Assembly: GCA_963575745.1 (NCBI GenBank)
Contig: CAUYUJ010014771.1
Span: forward strand, 888,593-952,592
From: Prorocentrum cordatum
Lineage: Eukaryota; Sar; Dinophyceae; Prorocentrales; Prorocentraceae
Length of the DNA stretch: 64,000 nt
Direction of reading: 5' to 3'
Below, piece by piece: positions 40,931 to 52,000 of this stretch. Each line of letters starts with the position of its first letter. Within the stretch, counting starts at the first letter, position 1. The position numbers and the translations under genes are program-made. The notes under the pieces were generated by a model. It saw only the letters and a list, made by a program, of their open reading frames with translations, was not told where the DNA came from and did not search any database.

Positions 40931-42360
40931 CAGTTCCTTACGAAATGGACAAGCAACCCTAACTGCAAACATTGTTTGGGGAACATCAGTGGGTACACAT
41001 GAATTGTCCGAGGTTCGCGCGAATCGTTTGGGTCATATACACCAAATTCCTTCTCCGAGCTCCCTGGCTCGGTCCACCACGCGGCGTGGTGCGCACGTCG
41101 AACCATTCCAGGCAGGGCCGCGGTGCCCCCCGAAGTGGGTGCTTGTACGGACTCGGGCCCGTTCCAGAGGAGGGCAAGTGACATTTGAATTGCCACGGTG
41201 CGTTGGAGCGGCCACTGGCGTGTTTTACCAATTGCGGAAATGTTGGCCCCGTCGGTCCACCAGGGTGGCGCGCAGGCCCAAGATGTACAAGGCGTGCATG
41301 CTGAAAAGCGCTCCATGGACTTTGTGGGGCTCCCCCGTGCTGCGCGTGCCTTGCCCGATGCGTTCCGTTGTAGCAACCTCAGGCGGTTGTAGAGCACACG
41401 TTGCTCGCACGTGCCAAGAGGCAAGAACCGCGAGGTCATACGCAGAGCATCGTTAGACCGAAACGATGTCCGAAGACTTTTGGCAAGAACTAAGAGAGCC
41501 CTAGCCGACCAACCCACGCGTCCTCCTGGACGTATGGCATCAATGTGCTGAAGTTTGGGGGCAGGGGGGAGGGAGAGGAGAAGGAGGAGGGCCGAGGACG
41601 GCCGAGAACGGAGTCTGACACGATCGGTCCTCCAGTCTCGATCGGTCCTCGATCGCTCGATCCTCGACAGCAGCGGCGGCGGCCCCGACGCTTTCCTGGC
41701 CGTGGCGCCCCCCAGCAAGGCCGCCCAGCACCAGGAGGCCGAGCGCTCGAGCAGGCCGAGCTCCACCGCGGTCGTGGACCGCCGCTTGTGCGGCATCCTT
41801 CCGCCTCCTTCTTCTTCTTCTTCTTCTTCTTCTTTTTCTTCTTCAGCGGACCACGATCGATGTAACATATGTAAATGTTTGCGCCATCGTGGGTGCCTGT
41901 CCCAGGGCGGTTGTAAAGTTTAGACCCCATACGATGACACGTCAGGGTTCAAATTTTCCAGCCGCCCTGGAGCAGGCGTGTTATCAGGCACGGGGCAATA
42001 GGCACGCCAAACAAGATATCGGCTTGCCGGCTGGTGCCCCACAGAGGTTGCTTATCCCCCGATGGCCCCAGGTGCCTGGAGGCTCTGGGGCAACTCGGAA
42101 GCCCAAAGCTCGACGACGTAAGTGTCCCTAGACTCTCGTTCTGTTTGGTCGTGTGTGCCTCTTTTGCCAGGTATGGTAGGTCGGCTGTTCGCCCGCCCCG
42201 GGCCATGCGCATATCCCGTGCTGCTCTTTCCGAGGCCGGCCCACCGAGCTCGGGCAAGTGAAGCTTCCCATGCTCAGGCTTGAGGTAGAGTTGTCCACTG
42301 GACAGCTTGGTGGCTGGTCGGCCTTGGCCTTCTGGGGGCGGGTACGGTCTGGAACTTCTG
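40931..42360. other. No gene recognised
   Basis: Mixed DNA with a TTC tract (41810-41840). Several short open frames on both strands show no domain. Confidence 0.4.
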
Positions 42361-42515
42361 GATACTGGGTCGTTCCGCCGGTTCTGGCCCAACGCGCCTC
42401 GGTTCGACACGCTATCTGTTTCAAGGCCCCAAGGTATCAACGTCTTGAGTTTTCCCGAGCCTCCCGCCCCGCGGCAGGGCATAGCGTGCTGCCAGGGCCG
42501 CCTCTGCGACACGCT
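42361..42515. repeat. Dispersed hairpin-rich repeat H1, copy 2
   Basis: It shares with 32985-33174 the ordered landmarks GGTTCTGGCCCA, TCGACACGCTATC, GAGCCTCCCGCC, GCAGGGCATAGCGTG, GCCAGGGCCGCC and GCGACACGCT. The arms are less perfect here (ATAGCGTGCTGCC). Confidence 0.75.
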
Positions 42516-43479
42516 GAAGAAGGTGTTTGACTGCAGGGAACTGGAGCCCAGTTCTTTTACCAACGACAGGGTTGGGCGTTGCTTGCTTCCGCCAGTCCTT
42601 GGGATGCTCGGACTCTTGGAGGCCCCACTCGCATATGAAGGTTGGCCTATCTAGCAGCCAGACAGCGCCGACATGCCTTTCAAATTACAGGAAGGAAGGC
42701 ATCCAAATAGGCATTCCGAATGCCATACGATTGCCCTTGGACTCTCGCACCTTGATCGACCTGAGGGCGCATGCTCATTATCTTAGTATCGATACACACG
42801 TGCGAGTACATATGCGTAACAGAAACATTAACGTGTGCAAGTGCGCGGACATTTCTGCTTGCGCAGCCCATCCAACACGTAAAGGATTATTACAGGTGTG
42901 ATACATGGTGGTCTGCCCAGGACCACACATGCCCCTGGGCACCGTGTTTTGTATTATGCGTTAGCGCTAGGCGAAGTCCAAAACAACAGATGGATACGTT
43001 TTCGTTCACGTAGCCACATGCAGCGCAGTCGCCTGCCCAACCAAAGTGATGAGTCTGCCTCAAGGCCGTTGCTCTCGGACACCAGCTAGCGCAGAATATT
43101 ACGATCCTCTCCATGAGGTTTCTGTTGGGGCCGAGTGGGTCATTTGCCACCACAGGTCCGCCGAACACAGTCGATTCAAATAGCGAAGCTAATAAGCGTG
43201 TCGGCCTGTCCTCCAAATACATGTGTCTGAACTTCTACCTTATTACCTAGAGCTGGTATGTATGTGTGTCCCGCTTGCCTTCTACATTGCCGTGGTACGA
43301 CCTTCAGTATTCCAGCGGGCCCCTGAGGAACCTGAGTGGAGTCCGCGGGTGTGCAAATATATTAATTACGAAGAATCTAGTAAAGTAAATTAGATTGTGC
43401 TTATGAGTTTGCGGATGCCTCCAGTATGCAGCATGCAAACAGAGTGCAGGGTAGAGAAGAGTGTACATTGCATTCTCGA
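42516..43479. other. No gene recognised
   Basis: More AT-balanced than its surroundings, with short frames only. Nothing else visible. Confidence 0.4.
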
Positions 43480-44090
43480 CTCTACTATGCTGGAGCCACT
43501 TGGTTTCCGCTGGGTCAAATGAACCCAATGGAATATTACGAGGGCCCTTGGGGTCCAATGGAAGCGAGCGGGACCAAGGGGGTCCAATGGAGTCCACTGG
43601 AGCCCATGGAGTATGGAGTCTACTGGAGTTGAATGGAGCCATCTGGACCTTCAGAGTCCCGTGTAGTCCCACGGAGTTAACTTGTATCCATCGGACCATC
43701 GGAGTCCGACTGGGTCCAATGAAATCCGATGGAGTCTTATGGAGTCCACGGGAGTCCAATGGAGCCCGCTGGACCAGTTGACCGATGGTGCACAATGGAG
43801 TTTTCTGAAAACGGATTGCGCCGGACCAACGAGGTCCGTGGGAGCCCCTGGGCTTCCAGTGGAGCCCACTTGACCAATCAAACCCAATGGAGGCACATAG
43901 GGTCCAATGGAGTCCGCTCGAGCAATAAAGTCCATGTGATGCTTGTGGAACCCAGTAGAGCCAGCCCATTGGAATCAAATCGACTCTTTGGAACAAATGG
44001 AGTCCACAGTAACCCAATGGCTTCCTATGCAGCCCAGTGGAGCCGAGCGGCAGAATGTAGAGTCCACTCGAGTTGTACATGGAGGCCAAC
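43480..44090. repeat. GGAGTCCAATGGAGCCC-type degenerate minisatellite
   Basis: GGAGTCCAATGGAG, TGGAGTCCACTGGAGCCC, GGGTCCAATGGAGTCC and similar recur at 10-20 bp. Frames on both strands remain open because of the repeat. Confidence 0.8.
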
Positions 44091-45774
44091 GGAGCCCCTT
44101 CGGTCGATTCGTTTTTTCTGATTGGAGTCAGCACTGGTAGATCTAGTTGCCGTCGAGGTTGCGATGGATCGTCTTTTGGCGCATTGTGGGTTCCTGAAAA
44201 TCGGTCCCGGATGCTTCCCATCCGCTGTCGCACCCCCCCCCGCAGGCCATTCCCTTTCGCGGATGCCGCCCCCGATGGCCCGCTGTGAGCTCTCGCCCCC
44301 GCTTCCGAATTCGCCGACAGGACCCGCCCGAGGGGGTCGAGGTGCTCACTAGACGAGGAATTCCTTGAGATCCGGGCGTTGCTATTTTCTCACGCCTGGC
44401 GTTTTCGCTCGGCTTTGGGCCCGGGGCCTTTCGTTCGCAGGTCGATCCAATCCAGAAAATGCAGCAGAAGGATCGGGCTTGCGGCCCCGCTCGCGACGTT
44501 CAGCGACGTTGCGATTTCGACGCAACGTCGGATCTCAGGGCTGGTCTCTCGGACCCCCCCCCCCCGTGGACTCCGCGGCTTTCTATCGGCCGCGCGCGAC
44601 GAAGGGAGATGATGAAGGGGCGCCTTCCTTTCATGCAAGGTAAGCGAGTAAATCCCGCGAGCGCAAACTATTTCTGAAATCGCCGCTTCCCCCGTGTATT
44701 CTGCGTGGAAGTTACTGTCGTAATCCCACCCCCTTCCCAGGCCTTCCCCTCCTGCAGCTGCTGCGAGGGCTTCGTCGGGCCCCCTTGGATTTCGCGGGCG
44801 GGCGAGGGGGGGGGGGGGGGGGGGCGGGGGGGGCGTTGCAGAGAGAGCGCAGCGCCCCCCCCCCCCCCCCCCCCCCCCCCCCTGCACCCCCGCGGAGGAA
44901 AGGGCCCGCGGCGCAGAGGAGAGCGCCGCGCCCCCGTTCCGTCCTCTGCCGCAATGCAAAGGGGCGCGCCGCGCCCCCCTGCGCAGCGCGCCCGCGTGGC
45001 AACGGGCCCCGCCCGCACCCTGACAGAAGTGGGCGCGCGTTGCGGAGGGGCGCGCCGCGCCTCCGCCCCCCCGCCACCCTTTCCTTTTCCTGTTCGTTTC
45101 GCCGCATCCTACCAGGAACCAGCCCGCGTCGCAGGCGCCTGTTCGTCGCGCCGCGCCAGGGTGGACCATGTAGGCGCGCCGCGCTCCCACCCCCGCCCCT
45201 TCTGCTTCGCAGCGTTCCATCAGGGGCAGGCCCGCGTTGCGCGGGGGCGCGCCGCGCCCTCCGTTCCGCTCGCTTCGCGCAAGAGAATAGACGTGATTCG
45301 ATCTGCTGTTGAAACCATTTGCTTTGCCTTAGAAGTTTCGCCACCGCAATCAACCGACTGAGCAATCGGTATGATATCAGCCTTCATTGCGCGCAATTTT
45401 CCCAACAACACCATTCTTGATGGTCGTTCAATGTCAAGTGGCCGAGGCAAACAGAGAAGGGCACACTCGGCGAACGAGAAGAGCCAAAACCGCTATACGG
45501 CAACACCAGCGCGGTGATGGCGGGAAGGTTGTCGGCGACCGAACTTCGGTTACATCCCACTTAAAACGCCGCAACAATGAGCCCCCCCCCCCCCCCCCAC
45601 CCCACCCCACCAGCAAACCAGAAACTACAATCTCATTGACAAGCGTCCAGCTCAGCAGCATTCATCGTGGATTTCGCGCTGAGGATCAGCATCAGTAAAG
45701 ATATCAGCGCCGATTTCCGCTGTTTGCACCACATATGGCTAAATTGATTTAACAGTTCCCCGAAGTTGGTTCCC
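44091..45774. other. No gene called; G/C homopolymers and one uncertain minus-strand frame
   Basis: Long G and C runs occur at 44807-44830, 44857-44882 and 45581-45598. On the minus strand from 45450 to about 45270 a frame reads DIERPSRMVLLGKLRAMKAD and SVDCGGETSKAKQMVSTADR, which is protein-like but has no recognised family and is overlapped by a second plausible frame (44712-45365). It is left as a possible exon. Confidence 0.35.
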
Positions 45775-45960
45775 AACCTCGCTAACCACTTAAGTGCTAA
45801 CCAGGCTTGCCTACTTAATGAGGTGACCCTCAAGAGGTTAGAAACAAGCTACTGGGGCGCGAGCGGTTACCTAGCTGCGCCATCTGCTTAGTTAGGCGCA
45901 CTTGCATTCAAATATATGGTTACAGTCGCAGTTAGCGTGCTTGTAAGTTGCGTTGGGCAT
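45775..45960. repeat. CTAACC-rich palindromic sequence, relative of the 8.0-kb array
   Basis: GCTAACCACTTAAGTGCTAACC, GCCTACTTAATGAGG and TTAGTTAGGC recall the GCTAACCTACTTAGC motif of 7815-8077 and 18091-18391. CACTTAAGTG is a perfect 10-bp palindrome. Similarity is limited to these short words. Confidence 0.5.
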
Positions 45961-46205
45961 GTTTCAAGTCAAGCTACATCCACTTATAAGCGCACCAAGT
46001 GCTAAGCAAATGGGGCGGTGATTCAAGTTGGGCCTCGGACGCCGCCACGGCGCCCTCCGCCGCGTGCGCCGCCGTCGCGGCCGCCGGCGCGCTTGCTGCC
46101 GCCGCGGCTTGCAGCGGCCGCGGCCGCGGCGGCCTCCCCGGGCGCCTAGGCCGCGGGCGCCGCGCCGCCCCGCGACCGCGCGCCGACGCCCGGCGGCGCC
46201 GAGCG

Positions 46206-46738
46206 ACCGACATTCCTTACAGTCGTCTGGCCATGGTGGCAACCATCGGCATTTTCTTCCAGAGCGGCGTGACTGGCTCCGCCCGGGGTGACTGGGCGCA
46301 CCACTCGGGCCCCCTGTTGCGCGCCCTCGGGAGCGCGCTCGGCGCGCAGGACCCTGTTTCCCGGGATCACGCCGGCCTCGCTGCAGGCGGCGCCGCGAAC
46401 ATTTTCGCCCGCGAGCGCCTGGCTGAGCTGAGGCGCGGCCGCGTGGCCTTCCTGGCGACGACCGGCTACATCATCGAATCACCGCAGCGCTGTCCGGGCA
46501 CCCGTCGCCGCCCGCCTGCCGGAAGATCACGGATAATCCGAGCGACCACGAAGCGATCTCCAAGGCTCCCGCCGCGGACTGGGCGGCGCGTCTCGCACTC
46601 AGCGCGCTGCCCCAAAACCAGTCCGCCGGCCACGCTGCCACGACGGGCGAATTTGGCTTCAGGATGGAGCTGGCGGCCCTGATCGCCGCCGTCGGACCGC
46701 GATTGCGACCGCCTGCGTGTTCAGCCATGGCAACTTGA
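46206..46738 (+). pseudogene. Fragment of a chlorophyll a-c light-harvesting polyprotein
   Basis: Frame 0 reads RLAMVATIGIFFQSGVTGSA then RGDWAHHSGPLLRALGSALG, and ERLAELRRGRVAFLATTGYI. These match the end of the third helix of one unit and the next unit's start in dinoflagellate light-harvesting polyproteins (usual forms NGRLAMMAIIGMFFQDGLTG and ELKHGRVAMLA). One base is missing at 46476-46478 (GAATC where GAAATC is expected), after which frame 2 continues with ITAALSGHPSP, HEAISKAPAADWAARLALSA and QNQSAGHAATTGEFGF, also in family order, to TGA 46736-46738. The His of the second helix motif, which binds chlorophyll, is Arg. There is no transit peptide or start. It is a dead internal piece of a thylakoid antenna gene; spanning a unit junction shows that the source was a polyprotein. 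Confidence 0.8.
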
Positions 46739-46924
46739 CCTGCTCCGCGCGAGGTGTCCGCGCCAACGTCCCATGCTCTTCCTGGCCTCATGCGCCGCGG
46801 GGCGGAGAGACGCGCCATCTGCTTGCTGGGCATGGCGCGTCGATGGGCCGTCGGGGCCTGGTTGGCCCGGCGCGCGCCTCCCGCATCATGAGACTGCCGG
46901 TCGCCTGCCTGAGGATGGTTCGCG
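46739..46924. other. Short stretch after the light-harvesting fragment
   Basis: Mixed GC-rich DNA. No further light-harvesting homology seen. Confidence 0.45.
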
Positions 46925-47225
46925 CCGGACACTCGCGACGATCAGTCGCCTACCTGGAGACAACGCCCTCCCCCCCCATCTCCACCTCCCGTTTCTCAAA
47001 GTAAATTTGCGACGAGCAGTCGCCCGCCTGGAGATGATTCGCGCGGGGCAATCGCGACGATCAGTCGCCTAGCTGGAGACGATGCCCCCCTTCCCTCCGC
47101 CCATCCCGTCTCTCAGAGGACTCTCGCGACGATCGCTCGCGCGCCTGGAGACGACGCCCCCCCCTCCTCCCCCCCCCCGTTCCACGGATGATTTTCGCGG
47201 CGATCAGTTGCCTGCCTGGAGATGA
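46925..47225. repeat. Tandem repeat around CGCGACGATCAGTCGCCTGCC
   Basis: GCGACGATCAGTCGCC and CTGGAGA(C/T)GA recur five times (near 46935, 47008, 47050, 47125 and 47195) with C-rich spacers. CGACGATCAGTCG is nearly palindromic. Confidence 0.85.
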
Positions 47226-47329
47226 CGGCCCCCCTGCGGGGGGGGGGGGAGGGGGGCGCCGCGCAGCCGTCGTGCTGGAGCGAGCGGGGGCCCCTCTGCG
47301 CCGTCAGCCGTCGACGGTTGCCCAGGCGC

Positions 47330-47615
47330 GAGCACGGCCCGCCCTCCCGCCGACGACGCCGACGACGACGACGACGCCGACGCCGACGCCGACGACCCAG
47401 GAAAAGAGCAGGCGTTGGAGCGGAAGCCAGGGGCCCCAGACGTGCAGGAGCAGGCGACCAACCAACCGCGCACTTTCTCGACTGACCCCCCAGCCCCGCG
47501 CGGCCGGCGCCTCGACAGAGACCAGAGCCCCGCCGCCCGTGCTGACTGACGCCGACGCCGCCGCCGCCGCCGACGCCGACGACGACGCCGATGCCGACGA
47601 CGCCGACGCCGTCGA

Positions 47616-47657
<42 letters not shown>

Positions 47658-48063
47658 TGACGACGACGACGACGACGACGACGACGTTGAACGCCGACGC
47701 CAGCGCCGACGACCTGAACAGAAGCCGGGGGCGCCAGACGAGCAGGAGCAGGCGACCGCCCGCCCGCGCACTTCTATTGACTCTTCAGCCCGCGGCAGCG
47801 ACGCGCGGACGGATGCGCCCCATCCTGACGCCGCCCTTCCTTGCAACAGTGCGAGTCCCAGCGCCGAGGGGCGACGGCGCTGCGGCCAGCGCGCGCCGCT
47901 GGTGCGTCTGCCTGGAAGCGGCCGGACACCTGGCCTGGCCCCGAGAACCGGCGACCCACCAGCCCCCTCGCCGCCCGCGGGTCGGAACTTGGCACCCGGC
48001 AACGTCGACGGCCTGGTGGGGTCTGACAGGCGGCAGACGACCGACGACGCCGACGCTGACGAC

Positions 48064-48103
<40 letters not shown>

Positions 48104-48550
48104 ACGACGACGACGTCGACGACGCCGACGACGCCGACGCCGGCGCCGACGACCTGGGCACAGAGCAGGCGTTGGAACAGAAGCAGGGGGCGCCAGACGA
48201 GAAGAGCAGGCGGCCACCCGCCCGCGCACTTCCTCGACTGACTCCACAGCCCGAGGCAGCGACGCGCGGGCGGATGCACTCCATCCCGACGCCGCCTTCC
48301 CCTGCAGCAGCGCGAGTCCCAGCGCCGAGGAGCGACGGCGCCGTGGCCAGCGCGCGCCGCTCGCCCGTCTGCTTGGAGGCGGCTGGGCACTGGGCCCGGC
48401 CCCGAGAAGCGGCGACCCACCGGCCCCTTCGCCGCCCGCGGGGCGGAACCTGGTGCCTGGCGTTAACGTCGACGGCCTGGCGGGGCCTCGCAGGCGTCAG
48501 ACGACAGGCGACGGGCACGGCGGCAGCAGCAGCAGCAGCAGCAGCAGCAA
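47330..48550. repeat. Macrosatellite of about 460 bp with internal GACGCC repeats
   Basis: GGGGGCGCCAGACGAG at about 47729 and 48189 are exactly 460 bp apart, and most landmarks between (GCGAGTCCCAGCGCCGAGG, CCAGCGCGCGCCGCT, GGCGACCCACC) are repeated. A shorter first copy starts near 47400. (GACGCC)n tracts of variable length sit in each unit. A 500-codon plus frame and a 404-codon minus frame cross the array. As the unit is not a multiple of three and both strands are open, I do not call them genes. A CAG tract lies at 48522-48547. Confidence 0.8.
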
Positions 48551-48639
48551 CGCCTGGAACCAGCGAGCCGCCACGCCCGACGGGGACGGGTGGTGCGCCG
48601 CCCGCCGGCAGCCTGAACCCCGGATCCCGACGCGGGGAA

Positions 48640-49460
48640 AAGCAGCTTTACAAAGTCCAGATCGAATGCGCGCAGCGCGCGCTCGTCTAAAAGCACGCCT
48701 CGCCCGACTCCAGAGCAGCGCTCGACCCGTTCCGGCGCGACTGGCATACGCGCGTCAGCTTCTTGGACTCCTTCCGCCGCCACGAAGGGGGCGCGCGGCC
48801 CATGGGCGACGCGCTGCGCCTCGGGGCTGACTGGAGACAGCTGCGCACGCGGCACCTGCGGCGCGGGCATGGAAGGCGATGCCCCCCGAGGGGGGCGCCC
48901 CTAGGCCTAGCTTCGCTGCCAGGGGGGCCCTGAAAGCCTGAAGTGTCTGTTCTGGGCCGGCCAGCGCCGCCCGCCGTCGCGGCCGCACTCTCGCGGCGGA
49001 GCCGACACTCCTGGACCTGTTCCACAGTTTGCAGCCGCCCCGCGGGCAGCCCAACCCGAGCTGCCCCTGGTCGCGCTGCAGCACCTCGCCGACGAGAGGC
49101 GGCCCCTCTCCCTGCTCAGCATGCGCAGTCAGTCTGCCTGTGCTTGCCCCCGCCCAGGGGGCCTCCGACCTGCCTGCTGGAGGGCGCGGAGAGGCCGCAG
49201 CCTGGCCAACCCCGCTTCTTCCTCGCGCAGCACCTCTTCCCCGCGTTGTCGCTGGCCGACGACGCGTTCTACTACCTGGGGGTCGACCTGGAGGCCGCTT
49301 GTCTCCTCGGCGTCCGCATGGCGCGACTTCCTCGCGTTGCCCGCGCTTGTCTCTCGGCGTCGTTCACGCTGTTCCCACGGGGGTGCCCGCTCGTTTCTTC
49401 TTGTCTGTCTGGCCGAAGGGTTCATGGACCTCGAGTCCGACGTGCCTACCTGGGGAATTG
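48640..49460 (+). other. Possible remnant of an unknown gene
   Basis: Frame 1 reads GEKQLYKVQIECAQRALV, a TAA-type break at 48688-48690, then SRAALDPFRRDWHTRVSFLD and RPMGDALRLGADWRQLRTRH, and another frame at about 49190-49320 reads FFLAQHLFPALSLADDAFYY. These look more like real protein than their surroundings, but no family is recognised and several frame changes would be needed. Confidence 0.3.
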
Positions 49461-49879
49461 AACGACGGTTTCTCTCCCTTCTGACGCCCCACTCCGCCGG
49501 ATGCGTTCCCGCTGCTCCTGCGGGCTCGCTCGCTGCACCGCGTCGCGAAGACCTTTCAAATCCAGGGCTTCGTGTTCGGCAGGGTACTTGGGGAACGTGG
49601 TTAGGCCGCTACCCTTTTTCTCCTGGTCGCCGTCGTCCTGGGCATGCGCGGCGCACTCGGACTCCCTCCTCGTCGTGGTCATCTTGCTGGTCTGCCAGTT
49701 CTCACGTCTTGGCGGGCGCTGAGCCCGCGTCTGAGCCGGGCGTTACCCGTTATGTTTTTCCGTGTTGTTTCGGCGCGGCCCGCCCTGGCCCTGCTTGGCT
49801 TTCGACCTGCTTCGCGAGCCCGCGCGCCAAAAAATACCCCCACCAGCCCATTCATAAACAATATGCAGGCGATTCGAAG
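49461..49879. other. No gene recognised
   Basis: Mixed DNA, no supported feature. Confidence 0.4.
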
Positions 49880-50465
49880 CGTGGTTGAGGTTCTCGGGGG
49901 TCTCTGGGAGCTATATGGGGGTTTTCCATGGGTCCTCTTGGGGCCCTCCTGGAGCTCTCTTGGGGCCATTAAGGTGTTTTCTTTTGGCCCGTTGGACAGG
50001 TCTGAGAGGTCTCTCGGGGCCGCCTTGCCCCCCCAAGCTCAAAATGGGGGGGTCCTCAATTCAGGCCCCCCTCTCGGAGGCTCAAGCATTACCTCTTGGG
50101 GCCTTCTTGGGGCGCTTTCGGGGTGTTCTCGGGCGCTTTGGGGGCCCTTTTGCGGCATTTTTGGGCCCCCCTCGGGGCTCTCTTGGGCGTCCTGGAGCCA
50201 TTCTGAGGCCCCGGAAGCTTTTCAGAAACGAACAGGCCAGAACGCGCTAATCATTGATTTCCCTAAGGTTTCGGGGCCATGTTGGCCTCTTGGTGGGGTC
50301 CTTGGAGAGCCCGGAGGGCTTTCGAAAACATATGGGGCCGTCTTGGGCAGTCTTCGGTGCATGTGGGAAGCTATTTTGGGCCGTCTCCAGCTTTCTTGGG
50401 CCATCTTGGAGGCCATCTTGGGTTTTCTGAGGCCCTCTTGGAGCCATCTTGGGCGCTCTAGTCAT
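49880..50465. repeat. CTTGGGGCC / CATCTTGGG degenerate minisatellite
   Basis: TCCTCTTGGGGCCCTCCTGG, CTCTTGGGGCC, GCCATCTTGGG, TTTCGGGGTG recur at about 12-18 bp. The inverse type fills 30850-31310. Confidence 0.75.
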
Positions 50466-50480
50466 TAGAACGCCCAATAT

Positions 50481-50499
50481 GGCACTAGAGTCTAGTGCC
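50481..50499. repeat. Perfect short palindrome GGCACTAGA-G-TCTAGTGCC
   Basis: Nine-base arms around a single G. Too short to classify; it closes the minisatellite to its left. Confidence 0.85.
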
Positions 50500-51079
50500 T
50501 CGCGGCCCCCCTTCCCAGGCCCAGGGGAGGGGGTGGGGGGAGGGGCCAAGATACCGCCCATATAGCAAGCCGTCTAGCTCAGTCCCGCCCGCCCTCCCAA
50601 CACATAAGTAGCACCCGAGCCTCAGCATGTTCAGCGGTCATCTTGGGCAGCCATTGGGAACCAAAACCGAGCCTGTGTGTGCGACGCTGAGGCGAGGCGC
50701 GCCAGGCGTGCCACGCGTTCCAGGCGCGCCACGCGCTCCAGGCACCTCTGGGGCCCGAGCGTGCCAGGCACGCCTGGTGCGCCAGATGCGCCACGTGCCT
50801 CCGCGTGCGCCATATGTGCCGCATACTCCAGCCGCGCCAGATGCGCGACATTCGGGGGACGTGCAGAGCGTGTCAGGTGCGCCTGCGCACGCGACAGCAC
50901 ACATCGGAAAACATGACGGCCCCCCCCCCCCATATTCGTCGCAAACCAATGCCCATCAGAAAGGGCGCATTCTGTGGCCGCTTGGAGGGGGGGAGTGTTT
51001 GGAACCAGACAACCCCCCTCCTTCTCCTCTCTCCCTCTCTTCGGGACGGCGCCTGCATCGGCGGCAGCTGGCGGCGGCG
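50500..51079. repeat. GCGCCA-rich degenerate minisatellite and flanks
   Basis: At about 50695-50900 GCGCGCCAGGCGTGCCACGC, GCGCCACGCGCTCCAGGC, GCGCCAGATGCGCCACGTG recur with 9-18 bp spacing. No gene on either side of it. Confidence 0.6.
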
Positions 51080-51700
51080 GCGGCGGGGGTGCTGGTGGTG
51101 GTGGTACTGGCGGTGGTGGTGGTGGTGAGGTGAGGTGGTTTGTGGTGGTTGCGGTGGTGGTGGTGGGTTGTGCTGCTGGTAGTAATGGCGGTGGTTGTGG
51201 CGGTGGTGGTGGTCTGGTAGATTGTGGTGGTGGTGGTGGTAGTGGTGGTGGGTTGCTGTATTGGTGGTGGTGGTGAGCTGTTGTGGTGGTGGTGGGCTGT
51301 GGTGAAGGTGGTGGTTGTGTGGTGTGGTTTGGTGGTGGTGGTGGTGGTGGTGGTGGCTTGATGTTGTGATGGTGGTGGTTTGTGGTGGTGGTGGTGTTGG
51401 TGGTGGCTTGTGGTGATGGTGGTGGTGGCGGTGGTTGTGATGGTGGTGGTCATGGTGTGGTGGTTTGTGGTGGTGCTGGTGGTTGTGGTGGGTTGTGGTG
51501 GGTTGTACTGGTGCTGGTGGTGGTGGTGGCATTTTTGGTGGTGGTGGTGGTGGTGGTGGTGGTGGTGGTGGTGGTGGTGGTGGTGGTGAGGTGGTTTGTG
51601 GTGATGGTGTTGGTTGCGGTGATGGTGGGTTGTGGTGGTTGTGATGGTGGCGTTGGTGGTGGTGGTGGTATGGTGGTCTGTTGTGGTGGTGGTGGTGGTG
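51080..51700. repeat. Long (GGT)n microsatellite
   Basis: GGTGGT triplets with GTTGTGGT and GGCGGT interruptions. All long frames here are Gly, Val, Trp or His/Thr artefacts. It joins block R1 at 51700 exactly as at the left window edge. Confidence 0.95.
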
Positions 51701-52000
51701 TGGCCTTCGGCTCTTCCCGCCATTGTGTTTTGGCCTTGGGTCAGAGTTCGAATGGATGCCTCGTGAGGTCTCGTTAGAAGGGTCTCGGGGGCGTCTGAGG
51801 AGCCCGCGAGGGCTCGATATGGCGATTTGTGTGTTCCCTCTGCGGCCTCTGGGCCCTCTCTGGTCATCATCGCTGCGTCCCCGCCGTCGGCGCTGCTGGC
51901 CGCCGCCAGCGCCGGCGCCGGCGCCTGCGCGGGGTGGGTGGGTTTGAACCCCCCCCTCCCTCTTGGGCCCTCTCTGGTCATCGTCGCTGCGTTGGCGCTG
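51701..52000 (+). repeat. Block R1, copy 2
   Basis: Partner of 51-350; see there. The boundary with the GGT array is the same in both copies. Confidence 0.8.

Noticed and set aside
47188-48690. 500-codon plus-strand open frame
   Set aside because: It is a translation of the 460-bp macrosatellite and GACGCC tracts, with a minus frame just as open.
50566-50640. tRNA-like A-box word GTCTAGCTCAGT
   Set aside because: No B box, anticodon stem or acceptor stem follows.
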